The position numbers were made by a program, and so were the translations under genes. 39,607 nucleotides of DNA from Mastigamoeba balamuthi (Eukaryota; Evosea; Mastigamoebida; Mastigamoebidae): NCBI GenBank assembly GCA_902651635.1, contig CACRSC010000099.1:16966-56572 (forward strand), given 5' to 3'. The stretch's first letter is position 1. Each line of letters starts with the position of its first letter. Of the stretch, positions 1 to 10,204 are shown in pieces. The notes beneath the pieces are model-generated. The model saw only the letters and a list, made by a program, of their open reading frames with translations, ran no database searches and had not been told where the DNA came from.

Positions 1-1365
1 CTCGTCTCCGAGGTCGGCGCCATGTCGGTCGCGTACCTCCCGCGCATCGTCCCCGCGATGCTCGACCGCCTCGCGGGCCCCGCGGGCGCCGCCGAGGCCG
101 CAGAGGCCGCCGCGGTCAGCGCGCAGCAGCTGGCGGCGCTGAGCGCGTTCGAGGTGCTGCTGCGCCAGGAGCTCGTGGCGCCGTTTGTGTCGCCCTACGT
201 CGAGCGGCTGCTGGCCGCGCTCGTGCGCCCGCCGCTGCTGCACTGCCTGCCGGCGGCCCGCGTGCTCTCGCTGCTGGGCACCGCGCCGTCGCTGGACCCG
301 CGCGTGCTGCTGGCGCCGGCGTTCGCCGTCTTCGGCGCGGCGGCAGCGGGCGCGGCGACGGTCGTCCGCGTGCTGGGCTTCGTCCGCGACGTCGTCGCCC
401 GCATGGCCCCCGCCGCGGCCGCTGCGCACCGCACGGCCCTCGCCGAGTTCTTCGTCGGCGCGTTCGGCACGCGGCGGAGGCTCTGGCGCGAGGGCTGCGC
501 GCTGGCCGACGTCGACGCGGCGCTCGTCGACGTGGTCGTGCAGCTCGTCCTCAAGCTCAACGAGAACTCGTTCAAGCCGCTCTTCCTCCGCCTCCTCGAC
601 CACTTCACCACCGACGACGACGACACGACCGGCGACGACGCCGACGGCGACTGGCGCCGCAACCGCGCGGCCTTCTTCGCGCGCCTCGTGGACGCGCTGG
701 CCGAGCGCCTGCGGTCGATCTTCGTGCCCTACTTCGGCTTCGTCCTCGACCGCTTCATCGCGCAGCTCAACGCCCGCGACTCCGAGTCGGCCGCGGCCTC
801 TGCGGGCGAGGCTCCCGCAGCCCCTGCGCGCGGCAAGCGTGCGCGTGACGACGCGGGCGAGGCGGCGGAGCGCGTGCGCGAGGGCGAGGCGGCGCTGGCG
901 GCGGCGGTGCTCGACGCGCTGGCCAAGTGCTTTGCGCACGACACCGAGAGCTTCATCCGCGAGCGCGCGCGCTACGACCGCACGTACCCGGCCGTCGCGG
1001 GCCAGCTGGCCAACGTGGCCCTCGGAGCCGAGCGCCACGCCGCGCTGGCCGCGCGCCACGTGGTCCCCTGCCTCGCGGCGCTGGCGGTGGCCGCCCGCGG
1101 CGACGCCTACTGGAAGCCGCTGACGACGGCGCTGCTGGGGCTGACGCGCCACGACCGCGCAGAGGTGCGCAGGGTCGCGCTGGGCGCCGTCGCCGAGGTC
1201 TGGCGCAAGGCGGGCGAGGACATGGTGACGCTGCTGCCCGAGACGGTCCCCTACCTCAGCGAGTCGATGGAGGACCCGAGCCCCGACGTCGTCAACGCGG
1301 CCCACGAGCTCGCGGCTGTCCTGCAGTCGTACCTCGGCGAGGAGAGCCTCAAGGACTACTTGTGA
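1..1365 (+). CDS. UTP10: UTP10/HEATR1, SSU processome protein, C-terminal part
   Basis: The reading frame is open from base 1 (seven codons before the first ATG at 22) to TGA at 1365, so the 5' part lies outside the window. The visible 454 codons are Ala/Leu-rich helical HEAT-type repeats. Around residues 175-245 (counted from ATG 22) is a BP28CT-like segment with FKPLFLRLLDHF, an acidic loop, then RSIFVPYFGFVLD. The C-terminus, LLPETVPYLSESMEDP..., closely follows the HEATR1 ending (LLPE-P-L-E-MED, then a short amphipathic tail). UTP10 is a large nucleolar scaffold of the t-UTP subcomplex, needed for rDNA transcription and 18S rRNA processing. The acidic DDDD stretch near residue 198 and the basic RGKRARDD stretch near 273 fit nucleolar proteins. 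No intron is visible here. The family assignment is confident; the total length is unknown. Confidence 0.9.
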   Translation, partial: LVSEVGAMSVAYLPRIVPAMLDRLAGPAGAAEAAEAAAVSAQQLAALSAFEVLLRQELVAPFVSPYVERLLAALVRPPLLHCLPAARVLSLLGTAPSLDPRVLLAPAFAVFGAAAAGAATVVRVLGFVRDVVARMAPAAAAAHRTALAEFFVGAFGTRRRLWREGCALADVDAALVDVVVQLVLKLNENSFKPLFLRLLDHFTTDDDDTTGDDADGDWRRNRAAFFARLVDALAERLRSIFVPYFGFVLDRFIAQLNARDSESAAASAGEAPAAPARGKRARDDAGEAAERVREGEAALAAAVLDALAKCFAHDTESFIRERARYDRTYPAVAGQLANVALGAERHAALAARHVVPCLAALAVAARGDAYWKPLTTALLGLTRHDRAEVRRVALGAVAEVWRKAGEDMVTLLPETVPYLSESMEDPSPDVVNAAHELAAVLQSYLGEESLKDYL

Positions 1366-1981
1366 GGGAACTGCCCCCCCTTCTCCCCTGCTGGCCCGCT
1401 GCTGCCCAGCGACCGGCGAGCGCTCTCGTGCTCGAGCACTGTGGCAGCAACAACAAACAACAAAGGCACGGAAGGATCACTGGATCAACTGGAGTTGGGC
1501 TGGTGAGCTGGGAAGGGCGGCAGGGAATCTGAGGGAGGGCCAAGAGTATGACAACCGCATTCAGCAGGCTCTCCTGGCCCTGGACTGCAGGGCAGTGGAC
1601 TTGCAGTGCTTACGCTCTGCGTGCCTACCCCTTTTATCTCTTGGTGGGAAGGTAATCAATCAAAAGTTGATTTTGCACTCTGAGGCACACTACAAGGTCT
1701 TCCTCGTGCCCAGCCCTCAGCAACCGATAATCGGCGACCGGTCGTCGCCATCAGATTCTGCTCTGGAGAGCACGCCATCACCGCTGTTCCAGGCGGCGGG
1801 GAGGCAGTGGTGGCTCCCGCGAGATCGCCCGTCCCGGGAGATCCAGACATACGAAAACACTTGATTCTGCAACGAGATATCTCAAAATAATCTAACGCGG
1901 TGACGGCATTATCCCGTTTTTCCGTATTGCCATCCACGCATGTGCACTTTTCCATCTCCGAAAATAATTATGCGGGTGGCA
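1366..1981. other. Intergenic stretch between UTP10 and the LRR gene
   Basis: No convincing gene is seen. The ORFs here (for example 1595-1864) lack the codon bias of neighbours and any recognisable motif. Composition is more AT-rich near 1870-1980, with a GAGATATCTC palindrome around 1877, about 100 nt before the start of the next gene. This is a plausible promoter position. Confidence 0.5.
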
Positions 1982-3912
1982 ATGACCATCGCGCACCCGC
2001 ATGCCCCGCTCGGGCAGCGGCCCTCCCTGCTGCTGCCGCTGCTGCTGCTGCTCGCGGTGTCGGCAGGGGCGGCAGCCGCGCAGGCGGGGCAGGAGGTGCG
2101 GGCGCTGTGCGACGTGTACCGCTCGACGACGGTGGGGGCGCTGCAGCAGAGCCCCTGGGCCGACCCCTGCGCGTGGCCCTCGCCCTGCCTCAGCCCGCTG
2201 CGGGGCGTCGGCTGCAGCAACGACTCGGTGGTCCACCTGTCAGCGCCCCTCCCGCCTCCCCCGGCCCTCTGCACTGCACGCGGCTTCTGACGTGTGCGAG
2301 CGACGGCGACGGCGCCCACGCCTGCGCAGGCACCTCGACGACGCGGGGCTGCAGGGGACGCTCCCGCCCTCGATCGGTCTGCTGGCCAACCTGGGCTCAC
2401 TGTGCGTAGCCCATTGCAGCCAATGGCAGCACACAGAGGCTCCCGATCAGGTCGGTGGGGGCCAACTACCTCAGCGGGCCGTTGCCCTGCGCCATCGGCT
2501 GCCTCGCGTCCCTGGAGGAGCTGTGCGCCCCACTGGCCCTGTCCTCTCCCGACGACCCACAACGCGCAGGTCTGTGGGATCGATCGTGGACGGGACGGTG
2601 CCTCTTGACTGCATGGCCAACCTCACCAAGCTGAGGCTCCTGTGCGCCGAGCCCCCTCCTCGGGCTGGGGAGGAGCAGTCCTCTCACTTATCCCAGGCAC
2701 ATCTCCTCGCCCTACCTGAGCGGCACCATCTCCCCATCGATAGGACGCCTCTCCAACCTCCAAACACTGTGAGGAGCCCCCTGCATAGGGCGCCCTTACC
2801 TTGGAGCCTAACGACATACTGGGTGATGCAACCCAAGGGAGATCTTGACTGGCGGGCTCAGCGGCACCATCCCAAGAGAGATCGGAGGGCTGGCAGCACT
2901 GCAGGTCCTGTAAGATATGGCATTCTGTGCACTATGCGGGGGCTGTCTGACACTGGGCGAACCATCTTTTTTGCAGAGGTCTTCACCACAACCATCTCAG
3001 CGGGCAAATCCCCAACGTGTTCACAAGGCAGTCGGCCCTAACAGTCCTGTACGCTGCCCTCCTGCCCTACAGCTCGTTGGCTCACAGAGGCATCCTCTTC
3101 AAAAGGCACCTGGACAACAACCTCCTGACGGGGACTGTCCCCAGCAGCATTGAATCCCTCCAGACCCTCGAGCATCTGTTTGCCCTTTGGTTTTGGCCAT
3201 AAAACTCAGCCTCTGCACAGCCACTTGGAGAACAACCAGCTGAGTGGGACCATCTCCACCGCTATTGCCCGACTGCCACACCTTGAGAACATGTTCTCTC
3301 GTTCACTCGCCCGCATCCAGCTGACCGTACAACACGAGCAGGGCTGTGGATCACAACCTCTTCACGGGGGTGATCTCGTGCGACGTCTGCGGGTCCCACG
3401 CCACCCTCTCCCTCTGTCAGGGCAACGCAGGCGTCTGCCTCAACTGCAACTGCAGCCGGCACCCCGAGCTGCTCGGCTGCACGCGGTGCTGCGCGCTCGG
3501 CCGGCCGACCCTGGACCTCGCGCTCATCGGGTGGGGCAACTGCACCGACAGCAGCACCAACGGAACCGCCTGTGCGTACAAGTGCAAGTCGGGCCACGCG
3601 CCGGTCGTGGGCCTCTGCGTCAACGGTGCTTGGCACCCCGTGCCCTCGTGTAGGCCGGCGCCCTGCGCCATCGGGCTGCCGGGGGGCGCCTCGGGGTGGG
3701 GCAGCTGCTCCAGGGACACGCCCAGCGGCTCGGCCTGCTCGTTCGCGTGCTCGGTGGGGTACTTGGCAATCGAGGGGACGTGCAACCAGGGGAACTGGGA
3801 GACCACGCCCCTGTGCTCGTCGCACTCTGCCACGCGGGCAGTCTCGCCTCTCCCGGTGTATGCGGCCCTCGCCGCCTGCTTGCTGCAGCTCCTCCTCAGC
3901 CGAACCCTCTGA
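1982..3912 (+). CDS. Secreted/GPI-type LRR protein with two Sushi-like modules, one LRR per exon
   Basis: Ten exons: 1982-2238, 2330-2401, 2451-2522, 2570-2641, 2697-2768, 2838-2909, 2977-3048, 3106-3177, 3221-3292, 3342-3912. Together they encode 467 aa. Residues 1-35 are a signal peptide with a Leu run, followed by a plant-like LRR N-cap (LCDVY..., SPWADPCAWP). Exons 2-9 are each exactly 72 nt, encode one 24-residue LRR (L-x2-N-x-L-x-G-x-I/V-P) and are split in phase 2 at the same leucine (CT|G). A ninth partial repeat opens exon 10. The tail (about 278-467) is Cys-rich, with two Sushi-like modules (WGNCTDSSTNG... and WGSCSRDTPSG...), and ends in a hydrophobic GPI-type signal. Introns are 43-91 nt. 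It is probably a cell-surface adhesion or recognition protein; the ligand is unknown. An alternative start is the in-frame ATG at 1970. Confidence 0.82.
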
Positions 3913-4545
3913 CTGACACTCGTAGGGCACATACCAACACCGTTCATTATTTCCCATTCCCAGCCGCTCCTCACTCAGTCCCCTGTGCCTTGCGAGAGCA
4001 GCAAAGCTGCTGGTAGTTGTCTGCTGGACTGGACTGTTGGGATTTGCTGCAAAGCCATCGACAGGCTGTCCTCTCGGCCCACGGAAGCACCCTCACGCCC
4101 CCGAGGCCAGAGCGGCACAGGCCAGCAGCACGAGCACAGGCCAGCGCGCATACGGTGCAGGCGGTGCTGCCGCGGCAGTGGCGATTGTGTCCGGGGGGGG
4201 GGGAGGACCCTGCAATCCACAAAGACGGGAGTCACCGGGTTGTCGAAGGTGCCAGCTGTTGACAGAGCTCGCGCGCCATCAACGAGAGTCTCGTGGCCGT
4301 GTCTCAACTCGTGGCAGGCCTCAGTCCCTCCCCTGCCCCCGAGCGTCCCCAGCTCCAGCGGGGACAGTCCTGAATCACAAACGTCACTCGTGAGATCATC
4401 CCTAGGGCGAGGCAAGTAACTGAGTAGTAACGGGTCCAATAACCTGAGTAATAAGTAACAGAGGGTCGATCGGAATAATTGTTACTCATCGGGAAATGCG
4501 ATTTACCGATTCTATGTTCGATGGGTACAGACGTGGGTGAGAGTG
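3913..4545. other. Intergenic stretch with one gene relic
   Basis: Apart from the relic at 4093-4253, nothing coding is supported. It contains a 10-G run near 4192-4201 and, from about 4410, an AT-richer stretch with repeated AGTAA words. Confidence 0.45.
4093..4253 (-). pseudogene. 3'-end relic of the 7.0/8.9-kb surface-protein family
   Basis: Read on the minus strand, this stretch matches the last about 160 nt of the gene at 7032-8324: GTFDNPVTPVFVDCRV against GTFDDPATPDFVDCRV. It then continues with the same Gly/Pro-Cys linker and the Ala/Leu hydrophobic GPI-type tail at DNA level. After CRV the frame is broken by a C/G homopolymer expansion, so no intact product is made. No upstream part of the gene is recognisable next to it. 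It is an inverted, truncated paralog remnant about 3 kb from its relatives. Confidence 0.7.
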
Positions 4546-4783
4546 TTACTCGTTGTCTGAGTCACTTCCCCCCTTGTCCAGGTCGTCAAGCACAGTGTCC
4601 TTGCATTTCTTGGCAATCTCTTGAGCCTTTGACGTGATCAGGCCATGTCGCTGGCTGTGGGAGAGCTGTTCTTCACCTGCAAAAAAGTCAGAGGGGCAAG
4701 GGCAATACAGCACCAGAGGAGAGGCGGTTGAACTGGGCATTCGTGCTGTGGTGGGCTGCCGTGATGATGTTCTGTGACGACAT
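4546..4783 (-). CDS. Possible small acidic-tailed protein, two exons
   Basis: On the minus strand an ATG at 4783 opens 70 nt (4714-4783). A 37-nt intron (4677-4713, GTGCTG...TTTTTTGCAG) joins it to 4546-4676, giving 66 aa. The product begins MSSQNIITAAHH, has a central helical stretch (ITSKAQEIAKKCKDTVLDDL) and ends in the acidic DKGGSDSDNE. The polypyrimidine-CAG acceptor is good and the intron is close in size to neighbours' introns (43-49 nt). No family is recognised. It could instead be the 3' exons of a longer gene, or spurious. Confidence 0.35.
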
Positions 4784-5145
4784 CGTGGTGGCTCGGAGTG
4801 CGGGTGGTTAGGTGCAGATGGTGCAAAAAAGGGAGGTGCTTGGAGAACATATCTTTGACGTGGCCAAAAATCTGAGACAATCAATTGTTTTAACCAAACG
4901 AATAACTCGATGAGTAATCCCGGCCTTTTGCTAGTAAGTAACAGGCAAAAAGCAGTAATCATTAGCCGCGCCCTAATCATCCCCATCAACCACACGCTGC
5001 CAACGTGCACCACCCATCGGCCTTCCAGGAATGTGGCTGCCCAGTGTACGTAGGAATCCAGACACCCCTCGGAATCTTCCCCTCGAAGCAAAGTTCGAAT
5101 CCCCTCGAAAAATATCCAGATCTTTATTTTGCACTTGCCAGGCAC
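4784..5145. other. Shared upstream region of two divergent genes
   Basis: This lies between the possible small minus-strand gene and the plus-strand gene at 5146. It is AT-richer than neighbours. About 35 nt before ATG 5146 sits AATATCCAGATCTTTATTTT, resembling the GATAT/AGATCT words upstream of PRPF38B and the 19.1-kb ORF. One TTCCAGGAA palindrome lies at 5023-5031. Confidence 0.35.
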
Positions 5146-5742
5146 ATGCGCCCCCACGCCGTGGCCCTCTCCGCGCTGCTGCTGCTGCTCCAGTCCACTG
5201 CAGCCCTCCCAGCGCCCTGCGGGGCGTGGGACCCCTACGCGGGGATGCTCGTGTCGACGTCTGCGGACTACGCGCTGCTCCGCAGCTCCGCCGAGTTCGC
5301 GACCCCCGACGCGGCCCTCGCGGCCCCCGGGGGCCCCCATGAGGCCTGGCGCCCCGCGGGCACGCTCACCTACGGCCTCTGGCGCCCCAACGCGACCCGC
5401 GGGGGCCAGGGCAGCGAGCTTTTCGCGCTCAGCACCGAATCAATTGATTTCGAGCGCCGCGTGCGCTGCGGGGCCCCCGAGGTGGCGCCGGGGCCCTGGG
5501 CGGTCTACGAGGCCCCGCGGGTGGCCCTGGACAGCGCCGGGGTGCTGAGGGCGGCCATACGTGCGAGCGACGGGGCTCTGGACGCGTGCAAGGCGGCGGG
5601 GGCTGAGGTGCCCGCGCACAGCGCTCTGCTGCTGCTCGACGTCGCCTTCTCGTGGGACTTCCAGAGGCTCGCGGGCGTGGCTGCCTACAACACCGACACG
5701 CCGGGCCAGCGCGTGTACCACAAGGTCAAGAGCGCCCCCTGA
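5146..5742 (+). CDS. Secreted protein of unknown function, 198 aa
   Basis: The start is set at ATG 5146, because this places a clean signal peptide (MRPHAVALSALLLLLQST) at the N-terminus; an upstream in-frame ATG at 5005 would bury it. The mature part begins about residue 22 with APCGAWDPYAG and is globular, with few Cys, an NAT glycosylation sequon and Trp-rich segments (EAWRPAGTLTYGLWRP). It has no GPI-type tail or membrane segment. The C-terminus ends abruptly in HKVKSAP before TGA, which might be intron read-through if another exon follows (AAG GTC is a possible donor). No family is recognised. The context is a run of secreted proteins. Confidence 0.55.
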   Translation: MRPHAVALSALLLLLQSTAALPAPCGAWDPYAGMLVSTSADYALLRSSAEFATPDAALAAPGGPHEAWRPAGTLTYGLWRPNATRGGQGSELFALSTESIDFERRVRCGAPEVAPGPWAVYEAPRVALDSAGVLRAAIRASDGALDACKAAGAEVPAHSALLLLDVAFSWDFQRLAGVAAYNTDTPGQRVYHKVKSAP

Positions 5743-7031
5743 GCTGCTGGCCGCTGCTCATCGCTGGAGCCTCTGGGCCCGTGGACAACGCACTGCTCAG
5801 CATAAGGCCCTTTGCCTCCTTCCTGCTGGGTCTTAAGGGACGCAGCAGGCAGGGCGCAAGTGATGCTGTGCTGCTGCCACCCAACATCTCCACGAGAGAC
5901 AGAAACAACGACTGCCGCATAATTGACGTCAGCCCTTATGGCTCTGCCTGCTCTCCCGGTGTCTGAGGTGCCCTCTCTGCTTCCTCCGCCATGTGCCCAC
6001 GGAGCCACTCTGCAACTGCAGGCGATCGCTGGCGCCTGCAGCCTCTCTACGTAACGGGCACAAGAGCTCGCATTCTTAGTTGAGGAGACAATGACGAACG
6101 CAGAAGAAAATGAACAAAGGACCCCGTGTTGGCTGGCGTCTGTCTGCACTGAGGTGCTCTGTCGGAGTGCACACGAAGACTAATCAACGGCACTGTGTTT
6201 CGTAGAAACCCCACTACCGCCGCCCAACGGAGACACAACGGCTACACAGCCATGCAGCAGCTCCACCAGAGAGAGCGCCCTGAGAGCATCGATCATAATA
6301 GCCTCGGGGGTCCTGATCGCGACCCGTGCCGGCCCAATCAACGAGCCCCACAACCTCTGGCCAGGCGCCTTATCTTCGCTTGTGGTTACTTGCACCTTCT
6401 AAGGCTCCTTGTGGTCGACGCTCGTGATGACAGTGATGCCCTTGGGGGTCCCACGGGTGCGGTACGGCTGACGCCGCCGCCTCAACGAGAGGCGGCATAG
6501 GAATTAGCCTGAGCCGTTTCTGAGCCGCCACGTGGGTGCGCTTAGGGCATCGCAGGCAAGGCACCGTGGGAGGAACATAGCATTCCCCGTTGGGTTCTAC
6601 TGGTCCAAGGATAGCTCCCACTTCGCTGTGTTCATCATGACAGCATTGCGCGCCCCTATCCCTCGGCTGTCCCAACAGCCCCAAACAGAAAAACGTGTAT
6701 GCGGTGCACATCTCTGCGTTCCAGGTGCACAGGAGTTATCCGCCGGTAACGCCCTTTGGCGGTGTATTTCAAGTAACTTCTGAAAAAGCCTGCTCTTGGG
6801 GGTGAAGAACGCGGGATGATGCACGAGCAACAGCGGTGTTTCAGTTCTCTTTGGTGAACTTTTCGTGAGAAAGGCCCTAACTGCTGCTCCTCCGTGATGT
6901 CGCATGCCCCTCACGGCAGCAACCGCCTCGGCAGCACGCAGCCAGGTTAGGTTGCCCGCAGCCACATATTATTTCTAAAAACTAAGGCAGAGAGAGAGTA
7001 GAGAAAGAGGCACACACACCTTGCCGGCTGT
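5743..7031. other. Gene-poor stretch, 1.3 kb
   Basis: No ORF here has the strong GC3 bias, signal peptide or motifs of its neighbours; candidates such as 6597-6965 (minus) and 6195-6500 (plus) look random. GC is lower than in the coding regions. A short AG-rich run (gagagagagtagagaaag) lies just before the next gene. Confidence 0.45.
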
Positions 7032-8324
7032 ATGGCTCTCATCACACAGCTCCCTGTCATCAGGCTCTTCTCCCTCGCTGCTGCTGTGGCCTACAGCGCA
7101 GCAGCGCAGCAGTGCGCCACCGCAGCGACGCGGCCGCCAGCGCTGCTGTACCTCGAGAGCAGAGGCGTCGAGCGCAAGTCCGTCTGGGCGCTGCACCCCA
7201 ACGCCTCGGGCGGCCTGCTCGGCGAGACCCTCGTGTGGGACCTCAACGCCACCGTCGCCACCGTCGCCACGTTCACCGCGGGCGAGCGCTACGCCTACGT
7301 CGCCGCCGGCCTCACGCAGCCCGGCGCCCTCTTCACGACCTCTGCGTCCATCGTGCGCGTCCCGCTCGGCAGCGCTGCGCAGCCCGGGGCCATCGACGTC
7401 CTCTGGACCGTCCACCGCGATGCCGCGGACCCCCCGGCGACCCCCGAGGGCGTGGCGGCCGACGAGCCGGGCAACGCGCTCTACTGGGCGCAGGCGGGGT
7501 CCCCGGCCTGGCTCTGGGCCTGCGAGGTCACGCAGTGCGCCCGCACAGCCCGCGTCCTCGGCTCGTTCGACGCCGGCGTGGCCCTGGGCTGCGTCCAGCC
7601 CCCCGTCCCCGAGTCGCTGCACCTCTACGCCGCCGGGCAGCGCCTGCTCGTCCGCGCCACCTGCGCCACGCAGACCGGCCTCTTCGGCGCCCGCGCAGCG
7701 CTGCAGTACTCGTTCGCCACGCCGCGCGCCCCCGGCGGCTTCGCGGGCACCGGCGCCCCGCTGGTCGTCGACAAGCGGCTGGTCTACGAGGCCCCGCCCG
7801 CCGTGCTGCCCGACGGCACCACCCACGACGTGGCCCAGGGGCTCTACCTCGTCGGCCTCCGCGACACCGCCCCCTGGTGGGGCAACAGGTCCCTCGGCCG
7901 CTCCCCGCGCCTCGCCTTCGACGCCCCCGCGGCCCGCCTCTGGCTCATCGACGACGACACCTTCGCCTTCGCCGCCCAGGACGCGGCCCAGCGCTGGGTG
8001 CTCCAGGGCTCGGGGTCTCTGCCCGCGCGGGACCGCTGGGACGTCGTGGAGGTGGCGGCCAGCGAGTGCGCGAGCGAGGGCGCGTGCGGCGACGGGCGCT
8101 GCGACAGAGCCGCCGGGGAGAGCGACGCGAGCTGCCCCAGGGACTGCTGCCCCGCCGGCACCTTCGACGACCCGGCGACACCCGACTTTGTGGACTGCAG
8201 GGTCTGCCCCCCGGGCACCAACGCCACTGCCGGCAGCACCGCCTGCTTGTCCTCAGGTGCGCCATCGGCGTGCTGGTCTGCGCTCGTGCTGCTGGCATGC
8301 GCTGCTCTGGCCTCGAGGGCGTAA
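7032..8324 (+). CDS. GPI-type surface protein with propeller-like repeats, copy 1
   Basis: Intronless, 430 aa. Residues 1-25 form a signal peptide. The body has repeated segments resembling YWTD/NHL-type blades, the clearest being PEGVAADEPGNALYWAQ near residue 140, and several N-x-S/T sequons. Around residues 345-395 is a Cys-rich segment, CGDGRCDRAAGESDASCPRDC, like the CGDGxCD...C-DC modules of secreted proteins. The C-terminus (WSALVLLACAALASRA) is a short hydrophobic GPI-type signal. It is probably displayed on the cell surface; the ligand is unknown. It is a tandem paralog of the gene at 8917, with a nearly identical C-terminal half (see findings). Confidence 0.78.
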   Translation: MALITQLPVIRLFSLAAAVAYSAAAQQCATAATRPPALLYLESRGVERKSVWALHPNASGGLLGETLVWDLNATVATVATFTAGERYAYVAAGLTQPGALFTTSASIVRVPLGSAAQPGAIDVLWTVHRDAADPPATPEGVAADEPGNALYWAQAGSPAWLWACEVTQCARTARVLGSFDAGVALGCVQPPVPESLHLYAAGQRLLVRATCATQTGLFGARAALQYSFATPRAPGGFAGTGAPLVVDKRLVYEAPPAVLPDGTTHDVAQGLYLVGLRDTAPWWGNRSLGRSPRLAFDAPAARLWLIDDDTFAFAAQDAAQRWVLQGSGSLPARDRWDVVEVAASECASEGACGDGRCDRAAGESDASCPRDCCPAGTFDDPATPDFVDCRVCPPGTNATAGSTACLSSGAPSACWSALVLLACAALASRA

Positions 8325-8916
8325 GCTCGGTCTGGCAGCCTCATCGTCTGGGCGTGCGCGGCATGGCATGGCATCCTCGTTTCTCCTCTTGACGGAGGAG
8401 GTTATGAGACTTCCGGCTCGATGACACTTCCAGCGCGTTTGCCCCGAGAGCCAGCAGCACGCGCACATACGCCTTCTTCCGTGAGGGGGGGCCGTCATGA
8501 GGGCATATTTCTTGTGGGCAAAACAAACCGGCGAACAAACAGGCGGATTATGCTCGTGGCAGCACCGCATTGCGACTGTCCTCTCACCACCCCTTCCTCC
8601 TTTGCTTGAGCCACGCTTGCGGCAAACGGGGATTCTGCGGTCCGGTCTCGGGGAGAAATGAAATTTGCACCAGCCCCCATATGTGGCAATCGGGATGGGC
8701 AGAACTAAGACGGAGTTCGCCGCAAGGCCTACGTGGCACCTGGCGGGAAAAGAGAGCCAGGCATTGACCAACCCCCACCCTCCTGGATAATCCACACACA
8801 CCGCCGAGACGCCGGAGTTTTGCGCACATTCTGTTCACTCTTTGTTTTGTGCGTACTCACAGCCACCTAATCCTCCTTCCGCCTGCAATCGAAGCTCTCG
8901 CGTCACCACGGCGCAC
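8325..8916. other. Intergenic stretch between the tandem paralogs
   Basis: No gene is supported. Around 8440-8470 a short stretch (GCCAGCAGCACGCGCAC) resembles the reverse complement of the family's 3' tail, too short to call a relic. The segment before ATG 8917 does not resemble the segment before ATG 7032. Confidence 0.4.
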
Positions 8917-10204
8917 ATGGCCACCATCACGCATCGCGTTCTCGGCGCCCTCTGCGCCCTTGCGGCAGCCGTGTCCCCAGCCCACGCAGCGGCGCAGCCC
9001 GCGCAGCTCATCTACCTCGAGAGCAGCGGCCTCGGACGCAAGGCCGTGTGGGCGCTGTCCCCGGGTCCCTCTGGCGCACTCGGGGGCGACCGCCTCGTGT
9101 GGGACCTCAACGCCACCGTGGCCGCGCTGGCCGTGGGCGACCGCCACGTCTACGCCGCCGCCGGCTCCGCGCGGCCCGGCGACCTCTGGACGACCTCGGC
9201 GACCATCGCCCGCCTGCCGCTCGCGCTCGCGGCCGCAGACCCGCGCGGCGCAGCGAGCGACGTCCTGTGGGCCGTCCACCGCGACAGCGGGGCCTACCCG
9301 GCGACCCCGGCGGGCCTGGCGGCCGACGAGCCGGGCAACACGCTCTACTGGGCGCAGCCGGGGCCCGTCGCGTGCCTCTGGGCCTGCCGGATCACGCAGT
9401 GCGCCCGCACAGCCGGTGTCCTCGACACGCTCGCCCACGAGGCCGCCGCCGGCTGCGTGAGTCCACCCGTGGCCCAGTCGCTGCACCTCTACGACGGCGG
9501 GCAGCGCCTGCTCGTCCGCGCCACCTGCGCCACCCAGGGCGGCGCCTTTGGAGCCCGCGCAGCGCTGCAGTACTCGTTCGCCACGCCGCGCGCCCCCGGC
9601 GGCTTCGCGGGCACCGGCGCCCCGCTGGTCGTCGACAAGCGGCTGGCCTACGCGCTCCACCCCGCCGTGCTGCCCGACGGCACCACCCACGACGTGGCCC
9701 AGGGGCTCTACCTCGTCGGCCTCCGCGACACCGCCCCCTGGTGGGGCAACAGGTCCCTCGGCCGCTCCCCGCGCCTCGCCTTCGACGCCCCCGCCGGCCC
9801 GCCTCTGGCTCATCGACGACGACACCTTCGCCTTCGCCGCCCAGGACGCGGCCCAGCGCTGGGTGCTCCAGGGCTCGGGGTCTCTGCCCGCGCGGGACCG
9901 CTGGGACGTCGTGGAGGTGGCGGCCAGCGAGTGCGCGAGCGAGGGCGCGTGCGGCGACGGGCGCTGCGACAGAGCCGCCGGGGAGAGCGACGCGAGCTGC
10001 CCCAGGGACTGCTGCCCCGCCGGCACCTTCGACGACCCGGCGACACCCGACTTTGTGGACTGCAGGGTCTGCCCCCCGGGCACCAACGCCACCGCCGGCA
10101 GCACCGCCTGCCTCTCCTCGGCAGCCCCGCTGGCCCCCGTGCCCGCCCTCCTCTCTGCTCTCCTTCCTCTGCTGCTCGGCGCTGTCGCCGGCGCATCCTC
10201 TTGA
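8917..10204 (+). CDS. GPI-type surface protein, copy 2, with a frameshift
   Basis: Start ATG 8917 gives a signal peptide (MATITHRVLGALCALAAAV) and a body paralogous to copy 1, including PAGLAADEPGNTLYWAQ. At about 9790-9800 copy 2 reads GCCCCCGCCGGCCC where copy 1 reads GCCCCCGCGGCCC, one extra C. The frame after it loses homology and runs to 10290, while the shifted frame continues the conserved ARLWLIDDD... part, the CGDGRCD module and an intact but diverged hydrophobic GPI-type tail ending at 10204. The coordinates given span the ancestral product. The good state of the 3' part means either a very recent pseudogene or a sequencing/assembly error. The tail after 10115 differs from copy 1. 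Confidence 0.7.

Noticed and set aside
5070-5105. GTTCGAATCCCC as a tRNA T-arm
   Set aside because: No acceptor, D or anticodon stem can be folded around it.
6597-6965. 122-aa minus-strand ORF in the 5.7-7.0 kb gap
   Set aside because: Ordinary codon use, no homology-like motif and no conserved splice or promoter context.
8440-8470. Possible second inverted relic of the surface-protein 3' tail
   Set aside because: Only about 20 nt of similarity, too short to separate from chance in Ala/Leu-coding GC-rich DNA.
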